Shown: piece after piece, positions 1 to 9,800 of the stretch
Layout of the letters: every line of letters begins with the position of its first letter
How positions within the stretch are numbered: position 1 is the first letter of the stretch
DNA from: Stomorhina lunata
Lineage: Eukaryota > Arthropoda > Insecta > Diptera > Rhiniidae
Assembly (NCBI GenBank): GCA_933228675.1
Contig: OW121741.1
Coordinates: forward strand, 42,803,080 to 42,867,079
DNA length: 64,000 bases
Direction: 5' to 3'
The notes under the pieces: generated by a model
Seen by the model: only the letters and a program-made list of their open reading frames with translations
Database searches by the model: none
Told to the model about the DNA's origin: nothing
Made by a program: the position numbers and the translations under genes

Positions 1-925
1 TGAGATTTAAAAAAAAAATTGCCTATTTTAACCACCGATCAGTGCTTACCATACTGTCAAAATTTCGGAAAAATCGGTCTGCAGGGTCATCCATATTTGT
101 AATTTTAAATATTTGACTTATATGGGAGGGGCCATAAACACTTGAGATTTCCAAAAAAGCCTTACCTATATTAACCGGTCACACAATACCATATTATCTG
201 AATTTTAGAAAAATCGGTCAATTCGGTCATTCATATTTGTAATTTTTAATATTTAACTTATATGGGAGGGGTCACGCCCACTTGGCATTTAAACAAAATT
301 TGGCCTATTTTATCCATCGGTCACACCTTAACATACTATCAAAATTTTACAAAAATCGGTCCAGTCGGTCATCTATATTTGTCATTTTTAATATATGAGT
401 TATGTGGAAGGGGTCACGCCCACTTGAAATTTGAGAAAAAGACCTTGTCTGTTTTAACCACTGCTTACACCATACCATATTGTCTGAATTTCAGAAAAAT
501 CGGTCAGTTCGGTCATCCATATTTGTAATTTTTAATATTTAACTTATATGGGAGGGGTCACGCCCACTTGACATTTAAAAAAAGAACCTTGCCTATTTTA
601 ACCACCGGCCACACCTTACCATATTGTGAAAATTTTAGAAAAATCGGGCAGCTCGGTCATCCATATTTGCCATTTTCAATATTTGACTTATATGGGAGGG
701 ATCACAAACACTTGAGATTTTATCCATCGGTCACACCTTAACATACTGCCAAAATTTCAGAAAAATCGGGCCTCTCAGTGACCTATATTTGTAATTTTTA
801 ATATATGAGTTATATGGGAGGGGTCACGCCCCCTCGAAATTTCAAAAAAAAACCTAGCCTATCTTAACCACCGGTCACACCATACCTCACTGTCAAAATT
901 TCAGGAATGTTAGTATAACTTTATC
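1..925. repeat. tandem repeat, about 141-bp unit, 6-7 copies
   Basis: A unit beginning near TATGGGAGGGGTCACGCCCA recurs at about 119, 260, 401, 546, 690 and 820, so the period is 141-145 bp with a last, shorter unit. Each unit continues with a CCTATTTTAACCACCGGTCA block, an AAAATCGGTCAGTTCGGTC block and an ATTTGTAATTTTTAATAT block. The units are diverged from each other. An 88-residue open frame across units 2-3 is a by-product of the periodicity. Whether this is a satellite or the tandem core of a larger element cannot be told, because the left end lies outside the window. Confidence 0.85.
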
Positions 926-1315
926 TACATTTCGAAAATCATCAAAATCAATTTACCCAGTTATAGGTATTGTATTTGTAACGGGGAAGGGGCTATCCCC
1001 TGCTCCGATCCTTTTTTTTTCTGAAGTACGGCCATTGAGTAATGTAATGAATTTACTTTTGTTAAGTTTGAAGTTTCAAACTTTTATGTTTTATCAAATT
1101 CAATGATAAATACTAAATTTTGCACCATTTGGTCCACTATTTATCCTATTTGGGCCCTTTCTGGAAAAAGTTTTGAAACAAAACATATCCTAAAACCTCC
1201 TTAAGGGAATGTTTCTCCTTAAGGGAATGTTCCATCTAAAAATTTCATCAAAATCGGTCAAACCGTTTAGGAGTCAACCTCTTTCAAACAAACAAACTTA
1301 CAAACTCATTTATAA
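926..1315. other. intergenic, repeat-derived, no gene seen
   Basis: AT-rich sequence with one short direct repeat (TTAAGGGAATGTT twice near 1203-1230) and a stretch reading like the decayed end of an interspersed repeat (AAAATCGGTCAAACCGTTTAG). No open frame of note. Confidence 0.4.
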
Positions 1316-2053
1316 CACAGTACGACAAGATCAATTTTTTTTGAGTACACATGAGTAATGTTAACAGAATATGAAAATAGGCTTAAAGTAAAGAAATACG
1401 TGTCTCGGCGTTTTGCCGTAGCACGTCAGAATTTTAAGAAAATCGATTTTAAAGATTCAAAGTACCGTGGAGGTTCACTTGTAAAGTAATACTATTATAA
1501 AAAGTTCTATAAAAGTAGAATGGGTAAACCTATTTAAATGCTTGAGCCAGTTTTGAAAATTGAATTAAATTTGGATTTGTTTTTAATAAAAAAAACAAAT
1601 TTGTTTCCGCTAGAGGACGCTTTTATTTTCATGCAAAATTAAAAAAACATCAAAAAAATGTACGAAATTCGACTACCAACATTTTTAACACAAAATAATA
1701 GTTAAGATATCATATTAATTTTTGTATTTTTACATTACATTTACATTACATTATTTGGATATTTTTTATTTTTATATGAAAACTAAAGCGCCATCTAGCG
1801 GATTGGATTTGTTTTTTGCTCAAGCATTTAAATCGATTCACCCATTCTATTTTTATAGAACTTTTTATAATAGTATTACTTTACAAGTGAACCTCCACGG
1901 TCCTTCGAATCTTTAAAATCAATTTTCTTAAAATTCTGACGTGCTACAGTAAAACGTCGAGACACGTATTTCTTTATTTTAAGCCTTTTTTCATATTCTG
2001 TTAACATTTCTCATGTGTACCAACCACTGCAGACAGTGCACTGTCGTACTGTG
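1316..2053. mobile_element. nonautonomous TIR element with about 240-bp inverted arms and TAA duplication
   Basis: The left arm (about 1316-1557) and right arm (about 1815-2053) are reverse complements over most of their length, starting CACAGTACGAC and ending GTCGTACTGTG. TAA flanks both sides (1313-1315 and 2054-2056), as expected for a 3-bp target duplication of PIF/Harbinger type. The right arm has extra bases near 2028-2042. The spacer has no coding potential; the 64-residue frame at 1722-1916 is noise. A lone arm of the same family sits at 9215-9473. Superfamily assignment is inferred only from the TAA duplication. Confidence 0.75.
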
Positions 2054-2103
2054 TAATATATAGATGTTGCTGATTTTACACAACTTGATGGTTTGTATAT
2101 AAA

Positions 2104-2133
2104 ATTCGGCACAGCCGAATACTCTTACTTGTT
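2104..2133 (+). mobile_element. 3' end relic of a DINE-like element
   Basis: ATTCGGCACAGCCGAAT forms a hairpin and is followed by CTCTTACTTGTT. This is the same terminal signature as at 12280-12315, where the full element is present. Only the terminus is recognisable here. Confidence 0.55.
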
Positions 2134-3655
2134 TGGTATAAATACTTACCCAATTCTTTACTATTGTGTCTCTTTAAAAAATTTGACATTCCAAAATGGC
2201 TCTTATTGACCTCATTTGTGCCCACCTCTGTTATATAGAAATTGGTGTAAGTATAACATTCGGTTTTTGGGCTTGATATGTAGGATCCCATTGTGTAGAT
2301 GAAATAAATACAAATGAATTTGTTACTTAAGATTATAATAAGCATTTAAAAAGAAGTCTTAAATTTTATATTATGCTATAAATTATTACTTCCGTCTTAG
2401 AAGTTTTGTTTTTGTTAACGTAAAAGTATTTATTTTGTGTTAAAAATGTGCATTAAATTAACCACCCGCAATCATTTTAATGTAAAGTGTAACTAAATTG
2501 TATTACAAACAAACACACACACACACATAAATAATCAAGCAGTCAAGCCAAGTCAACTCAATTTCTTGTTATCCTCATTTATGTTCAACTTATTAAATTG
2601 AGCACTAATTAAAAGCTTATAGAAAAACAACAACAGCAACAACAACATAAGAAAAATAAAAACAATAATTAACAAAACTAAAGTGGTGAGAGAAGGTTGT
2701 CTGTATAAGTTTCTCAAGAGGGGTTTTAATTATTTCCTTTTATCCCCCTCTCACCGTTTGTGAAACAGGGGCATGCAGTGTTTGGGGAGACAAGTCAGTA
2801 AGTATCCTGTACAACAACAACAACAGCTACAATAAGTTGTAAAAATACACTCAATTGTTTTTGTTGACACACTGTTTGTGTTCCGTTGATGTTATTAATA
2901 AAACCCAATTTAAAGTAAATGAGAATAGTCTGTCTGTCTGTCAGTCAGACATACTTTCGTCCTGGGATAAATGGTTATACAGCGGATACATATGTATGTA
3001 TGTAAGTACATACATATACACATGTCCTTAAATGTCTGTGTGTGTTTTAGCGCTTATTGATGTCGTTAATTCGTTTAGATTGAGAGAAATCACAGTGGGA
3101 CTTCGTTATAATGAAAGTCTATACGTTTTTTTTCTTAGTATTCGAATAATTGAAATTTATAAAAATACTTTTGGCAGAAGAGGGAATATTTTGTTAATTA
3201 AACAAAATTGATATCCAAAAATTAATAGATTTCGATTCTGGTTGAGAAAACCTTATTAGCTCTGGTCAACAAATTTTGGCTACGACTATGCTTTAGATTT
3301 CCTTCTAGAAAGGTAACATTTTGAATACTCTTTAAGTAATGTCAAATAAATTTTACGATACATTGATGGATAGGACCATAAACCACAACTAGACTGAGGA
3401 CGAACTGTCAAAGTATATTTTGGAGACGTCAAGGTACATTTAAGAGACGCCATCTACATATAAAAAATGTCATTATACATTTTTTTTGCTATTTTTTCTA
3501 TTTTTTTTGTTGCTTACTAGAACATATGATCGCAGTCTATGTGGTAGTCTATGGATAGGACGATCATGATTAAAATCGTTACATTACTTTCATGTACCTC
3601 ATAATAGGACCATATCCGATTTCAAAAAGATTGAGATTTATTAAAAATTGTAAAG
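2134..3655. other. intergenic, unique-looking, microsatellites, no gene seen
   Basis: Contains a CA run near 2511-2526, several CAACAA/CAACAG clusters (2628-2650, 2812-2828), CTGT runs near 2930-2945 and a TATGTATG palindromic stretch near 2990-3020. No convincing coding frame or splice structure was found. It is less repeat-like than its surroundings, so it may hold non-coding regulatory sequence, but nothing specific can be supported. Confidence 0.4.
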
Positions 3656-3659
3656 TTCT

Positions 3660-4080
3660 TACTGCTTACTCTAATGTTAAGATCAAAGGCCGAGCATATT
3701 TTTGAAATCCATGCGCTTCGATCTTGTGCGCATATTCTCCAATTGTGTAGGCCAAGCTTTGAAATATTTTCCTCTACTTGGTCTTTTCATAGAAGTTTCG
3801 GACGTCCTATTTTAACATTTTATTCTAAAATTTAGCTTTTTCATAGTATTCATTTTTTCAGGAGTGGGTTACTAGCCCGACGTTCTAACCCATATTTTTT
3901 ATCGTTCTTATGTGAGAACTCGATTCACATGTTAGCTAACTGCATTAAAGTAGTTAGCCGGGTGATACCACGAAGAGGTCAGTGTCAACAGTCGAGATTA
4001 AGGATAACCAAGACATGTCTGGGCTTGCCAAGTTAAGACCAATCAAAACCGTTGCTTGGTATCCAACATCCCCTACATCA
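3660..4080 (-). mobile_element. composite LINE-end relic (head block plus RTE-like 3' end)
   Basis: Read on the minus strand, a head block (from a GATACCAAGCAACGG motif near 4060 to AGTAACCCACTCCTGAAAAA near 3865) is joined to sequence resembling the last codons and 3' end of an RTE-like LINE, ending in a TAAG-rich tail near 3660. The same join occurs at 22430-22715 and 49558-49975, both on the plus strand. Confidence 0.6.
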
Positions 4081-4590
4081 TTAAATTAGCTTTTTTGAAT
4101 TATATGTCGGTTTAAAGTTAACTTAAAAAAAAAATAAAATATATGCCAATTTTTTAATAAACTTTTGTATGGAATCATATTCCTAATGTTTGCCGAATTT
4201 TACGAATTTTGGAACAATAATTCCGTTTTAATTCTGCTAAATGTCAGATTTGTCGAAGTTTAACCAATTGATTTTTTAAAGTGCTTTCCATATGGTGAGA
4301 TATTGGCAGATTGACAAAAAAAATAATGGGATTTGTAACCATATCAATATTCTTAATATTGCATTTTAACACTAAAATAGGTTAGGTTTGAAAAATAATG
4401 ATTTACTCAATGATCCTCTGGGTTCATTATGGTCTGTTCTTGATAGAAAGAGGGTAAAGAAGAAAGGGCAGCAAAGAAACCAGAAAATATTTAGGTTAGG
4501 AAGAGAAATAATAGTAATTGTGGTAGATGTTTCAAGTTAGTATTACAAATGAAAGCCAACAGAATCCAATTATAAAACCTACAATATCAA
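4081..4590. other. intergenic, no gene seen
   Basis: AT-rich non-coding sequence between the composite relic and the foldback minisatellite. No open frame, inverted repeat or recognisable repeat family seen. Confidence 0.4.
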
Positions 4591-4593
4591 GTT

Positions 4594-6015
4594 TTGAAAA
4601 TTTCCCATTATTTTGGGAAATTTTGAAAAAATCCCATTATTTTGGGAAATTTTGAAAATATCGTGTTATTTTGGGAAATTTTGAAAACTTCCCATCATTT
4701 TGGAAAATTTTGAAAATTTCCCATTATTTTTTTTTGAAAATTTCCCATTATTTTGGGAAATTTTGAAAATAACCAATTATTTTGGAAAGTTTTGAAAATT
4801 CCCATTATTTTAGAAAATTTTGAAAAATTTTGGGAAAATTTGAAAATATCCTATTATTTTGGGAAATTTTGAAAATTTCCCATTATTTTGGGAAATTTTG
4901 AAAACTTCCTATTTCTTTTAGGAAATTTTGAAAATATCCCATTATTTTGGGAAATTTTGAAAATTTGTCATTGTTTTGGGAAATTTTGAAAATTTCCCAT
5001 TATTTTGGGAAATTTTGAAAATTTCCCATTATTTTCGCAAATTTTGAAAATATCCCATTATTTTGGGAAATTTTTAAAATTTCCTATTACTTTTGGGCAA
5101 TTTTGAAAATTTCCCATCATTTTGGGAAATTTTGAAAATTTCCAATTTCTTTTGGGTAATTTTGAAAATTTCCCATCATTTTGAGAAAGTTTGAAAATAT
5201 TCTATTATTTTTGGGATATTTAGAAAATTTCCCATTTCTTTTGCGAAATTTTGAAAATTTCTTATTATTTTTGGAAATTTTGAAAGTTTCCAATATCTAA
5301 AATATCTAATTATTTTGGGAATATTTGAAAATTTCCCAAAATAAGGGGAAATTTTTAAAATTTCCCAAAAGAAATTGAAAATTTTCAAAATTTTCCAAAA
5401 TGATAGGAAATTTTCAAAAATACCAAAAAGAAATAGGAAATTTTCAAAATTTCCCAAAATAATGGGTAGTTTTCAAAATTTCCGAAAATAATGGGAAATT
5501 TTCAAAATTTCCCAAAATAATGGGAAATTTTCAAAATTTCCCAAAATAATGGGAAATTTTCAAAATTTCCCAAAATAATGAGAAATTTTCTAAATTTCCC
5601 AACATAATTGGATATTTTCAAAATTTCCTAAAATAACACGATATTTTCAAAATTTCCCAAAATAATGGGAATTTTTCAAAATTTCCCAAAATAATGGGGA
5701 ATTTTCATAACTTCCCAAAATAATTGGATATTTTCAAAATTTCCCAAAATAATAGGAAATTTTAAAAATTTCCCAAAATAACGGGAAATTTTCAAAATTT
5801 CCCAAATTAATGGGAAATTTTCAAAATTTCCCAAAATAATGGAAAATTTTCAAAATTTCCCAAAACATATAGCAAGTTTTCAAAATTTCCCAAAATAAAG
5901 GGACATTTTAAAAATTTTCCAAAATAAAGGGACATTTTTAAAATTTCCCAAAAGATATAGGAAGTTTTCAAAATTTCCCAAAATAAAGTGACATTTTCAA
6001 AATTGTCCAAAAGAA
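4594..6015. repeat. foldback minisatellite, 28-30-bp unit, orientation switch near 5330
   Basis: From about 4594 to 5330 the unit is TTTTGAAAATTTCCCATTA followed by TTTTGGGAAA. From about 5331 to 6015 the same unit runs as its reverse complement, with blocks such as CCCAAAATAATGGGAAA. The whole array is therefore a large imperfect inverted repeat with arms of about 0.7 kb. Each unit is also nearly self-complementary around GAAATTTTGAAAATTTC. Frames on the minus strand at 5176-5457 and 5807-6010 merely read through the repeat. Inverted arms of short tandem repeats recall Drosophila Foldback (FB) elements, but no unique central part or target duplication was identified. Confidence 0.85.
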
Positions 6016-6019
6016 ATGG

Positions 6020-6400
6020 GAAAGTTTTCTATAAAGAATACTTTTGTATAACAGTTTTCCTATAGAGAATACTTTTGTATAATAGTTTTACTATAGAAAA
6101 TACTTTAGTATAACAGTTTTCCTTGTTTTTTGTTTTTGTATGACATTTTTTTATAGAGAATACTTTTGTATAACAAATTTTCTATACAGAATGCTTTCGT
6201 ATGACAGTTTTCCTGTAGAGAATACTTTTTTATAACCATTTTCTTATAGAGAATATCGGTTTTTCTATAGAAACTATTTTTATATGACAGTTTTTCTATA
6301 GAGAATACTTTTGTATAACATTTTTTGTATAGGGAATACTATTTGAAAACAGTTTTTCTATAGAGAATATAATTTGTTGAGACTTTTTCTATTGATAATG
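6020..6400. repeat. minisatellite, about 36-bp unit
   Basis: Repeated blocks of CTATAGAGAATACTTTTGTA followed by TAACAGTTTTC, about ten diverged copies, directly abutting the foldback minisatellite. No coding content. Confidence 0.8.
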
Positions 6401-6771
6401 AGTTTGTATTTGTCACTTTTACAAGAAAAAATTAAAAAAAAATTGCTGCTCGAAAAAGAATATTACAAAAGATATCGCTCAGAGATTGTTTAAAAAAAAT
6501 AAATTTTAAAATAAAAGGCAAAAATTGCCTGATATAATATTAAAATAAAAATAACCGACGAAAAATGTGCAAAAAAATATGAAACAAACATACTCGTTAT
6601 AAATTGAGCGATATAATAAACGACAATCATAACCGTCAGACTTTGTGCGATATAATAAAAGGCAAAATTAACTTTTATTTTTGATTAAAAAAATAAAAAT
6701 CAAAAAATAACTTTCATTTCGGATTAAAAATATAAAAATAATAGTTATATTCTGAGTTTTATTATAAATGT
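6401..6771. other. intergenic, short diverged direct repeats
   Basis: AT-rich sequence with three loose repeats of GATATAATA plus AAGGCAAAA-like blocks (about 6530-6670). No gene seen. Confidence 0.4.
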
Positions 6772-8232
6772 CAGTACCTGGTAGACCGAGCCTTGCTCGG
6801 AGCTTTATGATAAGCATTTTGAGGAAAATTTTAAAGTTTTTATATATTTTATATTATAAAGTGCTAAAATAAATTTAGAGGAAAGACATTGTAGAAATAT
6901 TCAGTTAATTTTGAATTATTTGATTTATTTTGTCCGACCAACACATAGTTTGCATAGTTTACAGTTTAACTCATTTTGAATAATTTTGGAAATTATTCAT
7001 ATCAACAGAAACCTCTGTCGACTCATGCGCAACAACTTTGCTAAAGATTATAGTCTGATCAAATGCACAGTTTACGATTTAATTCATTTTGAGTAGTTTT
7101 CTGTGGCGCCACCTGTCGGACTTTGCTTATTCCAATTCATAAAACTTCTTCGGCTTATCCGTAGCAACTTTGCTGAAGATTATAGCATGTTTAAATGTAC
7201 AGCATACGATTAAATTGACTTTGAGTAAATTTCAGTAGCGCCACCTGTCGAAATTTCTTCATACCAACTAAGAAACCTTCGTCGGCTCATGTGCAACAAC
7301 TTTGCTAAAGATTGTAGCATGATTAAATGTACAGATTACGATTAAATTGACTTTGAGTAAGTTTCTGTAGCGCCACCTGTCGGAAATTATTCATACCAAC
7401 TAAAAAGCCTTCGTCGGCTCATGCGCTACAACTTTGCTAAAGATCATAGCATGATCAAATGTAGAGTTTACGATTTAATTAATTTTTAGTAATTTTCAGT
7501 GGCGCCATCTGTCGGAAATTAGTCTTATCAACTTTAAAACCTTCGCCGGCTTATCCGCAACATCTTTGCTAAAGAGCATAACACAATCAAATTCACAGTT
7601 TACTATTCTATAAAGAACATACATACAGACAAACATTCATTTGTTTAAAATAATACTAATTATTCCCTAATTTCTAAAAGTTTCATATGTATATTTGGTA
7701 CTTTTTTGGTGCCAATTGAATTCGGTACATTTTTTTAAAACGCATTTAACATAATGTATAATGTTCCTATTCATATTACTTTGGAGATGTTAAGTTATCA
7801 TTTTATCCCTTTTTTACCCATTTTGGCTCCAAAATCAAAAAAGTACCAAATACGTGTTTCATGTTTTTTTACATCTATTGATTGCAGTACCAAGTTTCTT
7901 TCTATATTCTTTAGTTTAAAATATAAGAGTGGGTTAAAAAGGTGCCAAAAAAACTATTTTCACCCTTTTTTACCCCCTATCGGACATAGTTTCAAAAAAG
8001 TACCAAACACCTGTCCGCTTATTTTCAAAGCTGTTTAAAACGTAATTTTAATTTTTGTTTCTATACCTATTACTTTAGGAGACATAGCGTTTTCGATTTT
8101 TCCCCTTTTTACCCGTTTTTACCCTCTTAGAGGTAAAAGTTCCAAAAGTCCCTTCTTCCTCGACCTATACATCAAAAAAGATACCCACTGTCCAAATTTT
8201 ATCAAAATCGTTAGAGCCGTTTTCGAGATAGC

Positions 8233-8237
<5 letters not shown>
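6772..8237 (-). mobile_element. interspersed repeat with 132-bp tandem core and terminal hairpin, copy 1
   Basis: It matches 44379-45786 in reverse complement over nearly its whole length. The end at 6772 carries a perfect hairpin, CCGAGCCTTGCTCGG. The core (about 6970-7580) holds four to five tandem units; GCGCCACCTGTCGG or a close variant occurs at 7106, 7238, 7370 and 7502, exactly 132 bp apart. The other end (8238) abuts a TA microsatellite, as in the second copy. It is annotated minus so that the hairpin is the 3' end, by analogy with Helitron-like elements; that is inference. The 94-residue frame at 7754-8038 also appears, diverged, in copy 2, but has no recognised domain. Confidence 0.75.
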
Positions 8238-8301
<64 letters not shown>

Positions 8302-8302
8302 C
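8238..8302. repeat. TA microsatellite
   Basis: About 65 bp of alternating TA with few interruptions, marking the edge of the interspersed repeat on its left. The second copy of that repeat has a matching TA run at 44291-44378. Confidence 0.95.
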
Positions 8303-8539
8303 AATTATTGCTCGTTTAAGAATATAAGATAACCGTAACAGTCCCTGGAATAAAGACAACAAGCGGAGTGCTTATTTGGGCACCTGTTATCACTATACTA
8401 GCACAACGCTGGAACTTATTACATTATGTCTAACACTAATACACAAATATTAGCCTTTAGGTTCACTTTTTTCCTGTACATCACCAAAATTACCCATGGT
8501 TTGCCAGCATAGCTTTTTAAGGCCGGAGGTGACGAGTTG

Positions 8540-8790
8540 ATAAGGCTTATGTCACAACTTATAGAAGCCATATGATCAGAAGAACACATGCCAGACGATT
8601 ATGCACTGTCCTTTGTCCAGTTCACAAAAAAGGAGAATATAAGATTCTATCGACCATACTGTGTGAAAGGCTTAAGCCCAAAATTAACGAAATAATTGTT
8701 ACGTACCAATGTGGCTTAAGACCAAGTAAATCAACCACTGACCAGAACTTTACGCCAAATTCTGGAGAAAACCTAAAGGAAAAGGAATTA
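8540..8790 (+). pseudogene. LINE reverse transcriptase fragment (RTE-like), plus-strand half of an inverted pair
   Basis: Translating with frameshifts gives peptides such as ILSTILCERLKPKINEII and TYQCGLRPSKSTTDQ, typical of the finger and palm entry of a non-LTR reverse transcriptase (the 'QxGFRxGRST' region). It is a degraded copy of the segment that appears in better condition on the opposite strand at 8815-9215; together they make a head-to-head inverted duplication. No intact frame. Confidence 0.75.
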
Positions 8791-8814
8791 TGAACGACTC
8801 TTATAGGTTCTTCT

Positions 8815-9215
8815 CTATCTTAATAAATTATATTGTATTAGTTAGTGTCATCCTGCATAACTTTATTAGCGTCGTGGGGATGCCGAACTCAGACATTGCT
8901 TTAAACACCTTCTCGTGGGTCTTTTCCAGGATCTGGCGTAGAGTAAAGATCTGGTCAGTGGTTGATTTACCTGGTCTAAAGCCACATTGGTACGTCCCAA
9001 TTATTTCGTTAATTTTGGGCTTAAGCCTTTCGCACAGTATGGTCGATAGAATGTTATATGCAATTGAGAGAAGGCTTATCCCTCTATAATTTGCACACAC
9101 AGTTTTATCTCCTTTTTTGTACACAGGACAAAGGACACTAAGATTCCAATCATCTGGCATGTATTCTTCTGACCATATTGGTTCTATAAGTTGGGACATA
9201 GGCCTTATCAACTCA
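8815..9215 (-). pseudogene. LINE reverse transcriptase fragment (RTE-like), minus strand
   Basis: A 127-residue minus-strand frame (9211-8828) carries MPDDWNLSVLCPVYKKGD, NYRGISLLSIAYNILS, TYQCGFRPGKSTTDQIF and a short C-terminal continuation. These are RT motifs 1-2 of an endonuclease-RT LINE. The YADD palm motif and everything after it are missing. Upstream on this strand lie a foreign inverted-repeat arm (9215-9473) and then an endonuclease fragment of what may be the same element (9474-9775). Confidence 0.8.
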
Positions 9216-9473
9216 TCTCCAAATCCAAATTTAAATCCCTTTTCAAAACTGGCTCAAGCATTTAAATCGGTTCACCCATTTCATTTTTATATAACTTTTT
9301 ATAATAGTATTACGTTACAAGTGAACCTCCACAGTCCTTCGAGTCCTTAAAATCGATTTTCTTAAAATTCTGACGTGCTACAGCAAAACGCCTACACACG
9401 TATTTCTTTATTTTAAGCCTATTTTCATACTCTGTTAACATTTCTCATGTGTACCAACCACTGTCGTACTGTG
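9215..9473. mobile_element. single arm of the CACAGTACGAC TIR element
   Basis: It matches the right arm of the element at 1316-2053, ending GTCGTACTGTG at 9463-9473. No opposite arm is recognisable nearby. It sits between the RT and endonuclease pieces of a minus-strand LINE, so it either inserted into that LINE or marks a rearrangement. Confidence 0.7.
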
Positions 9474-9775
9474 TTGTTGCTAATCTTTCATTAACTGGGA
9501 ATCTGGAGACTAGGTATCGCATTTCTTTGCTGACTATGAATCCGCAACCAAATTCATACCTACTCTCATGGCAGCTGTAATATAGGTCACCTTTAGGTGT
9601 CTTGGCGACGCCGTGGCCATTCCATCTTGCTTCCTGGACAGCAGTTAGATCACATGTATATTCCTCGAGGACATCCATCAACTGAGTCAAAGCACCTCCT
9701 CTGTATAGGGTTCGGATGTTCCATGTGCTGATCCTTAAATCATGGTCCTTTTTTAGTTTGTCAACATAAAGGGGA
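9474..9775 (-). pseudogene. LINE apurinic-type endonuclease N-terminal fragment
   Basis: The minus strand encodes RISTWNIRTLYRGGAL, then LEEYTCDLTAVQEARWNG and a FGCGFIVS stretch. These are the opening motifs of an APE-type endonuclease from a non-LTR retrotransposon (N of 'WNIRT', E of 'QEARW'). The catalytic D-N and SDH motifs are absent because the frame runs into the foreign arm at 9473. The style of sequence fits RTE-like endonuclease-RT proteins. Confidence 0.8.
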
Positions 9776-9800
9776 GCCGTTTTAATTCTTTTTTGCTTTT

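Noticed and set aside
5176..6010. Small proteins with NFENF-type repeats on the minus strand
   Set aside because: They are readings of the 28-30-bp minisatellite and change frame wherever unit length changes.
4594..6015. CRISPR-like regular array
   Set aside because: Units are contiguous with no unique spacers, they change orientation midway, and the genome is eukaryotic.
8119..8304. 61-residue minus frame with a Y-I-Y-I repeat
   Set aside because: Translation of the TA microsatellite and repeat edge.
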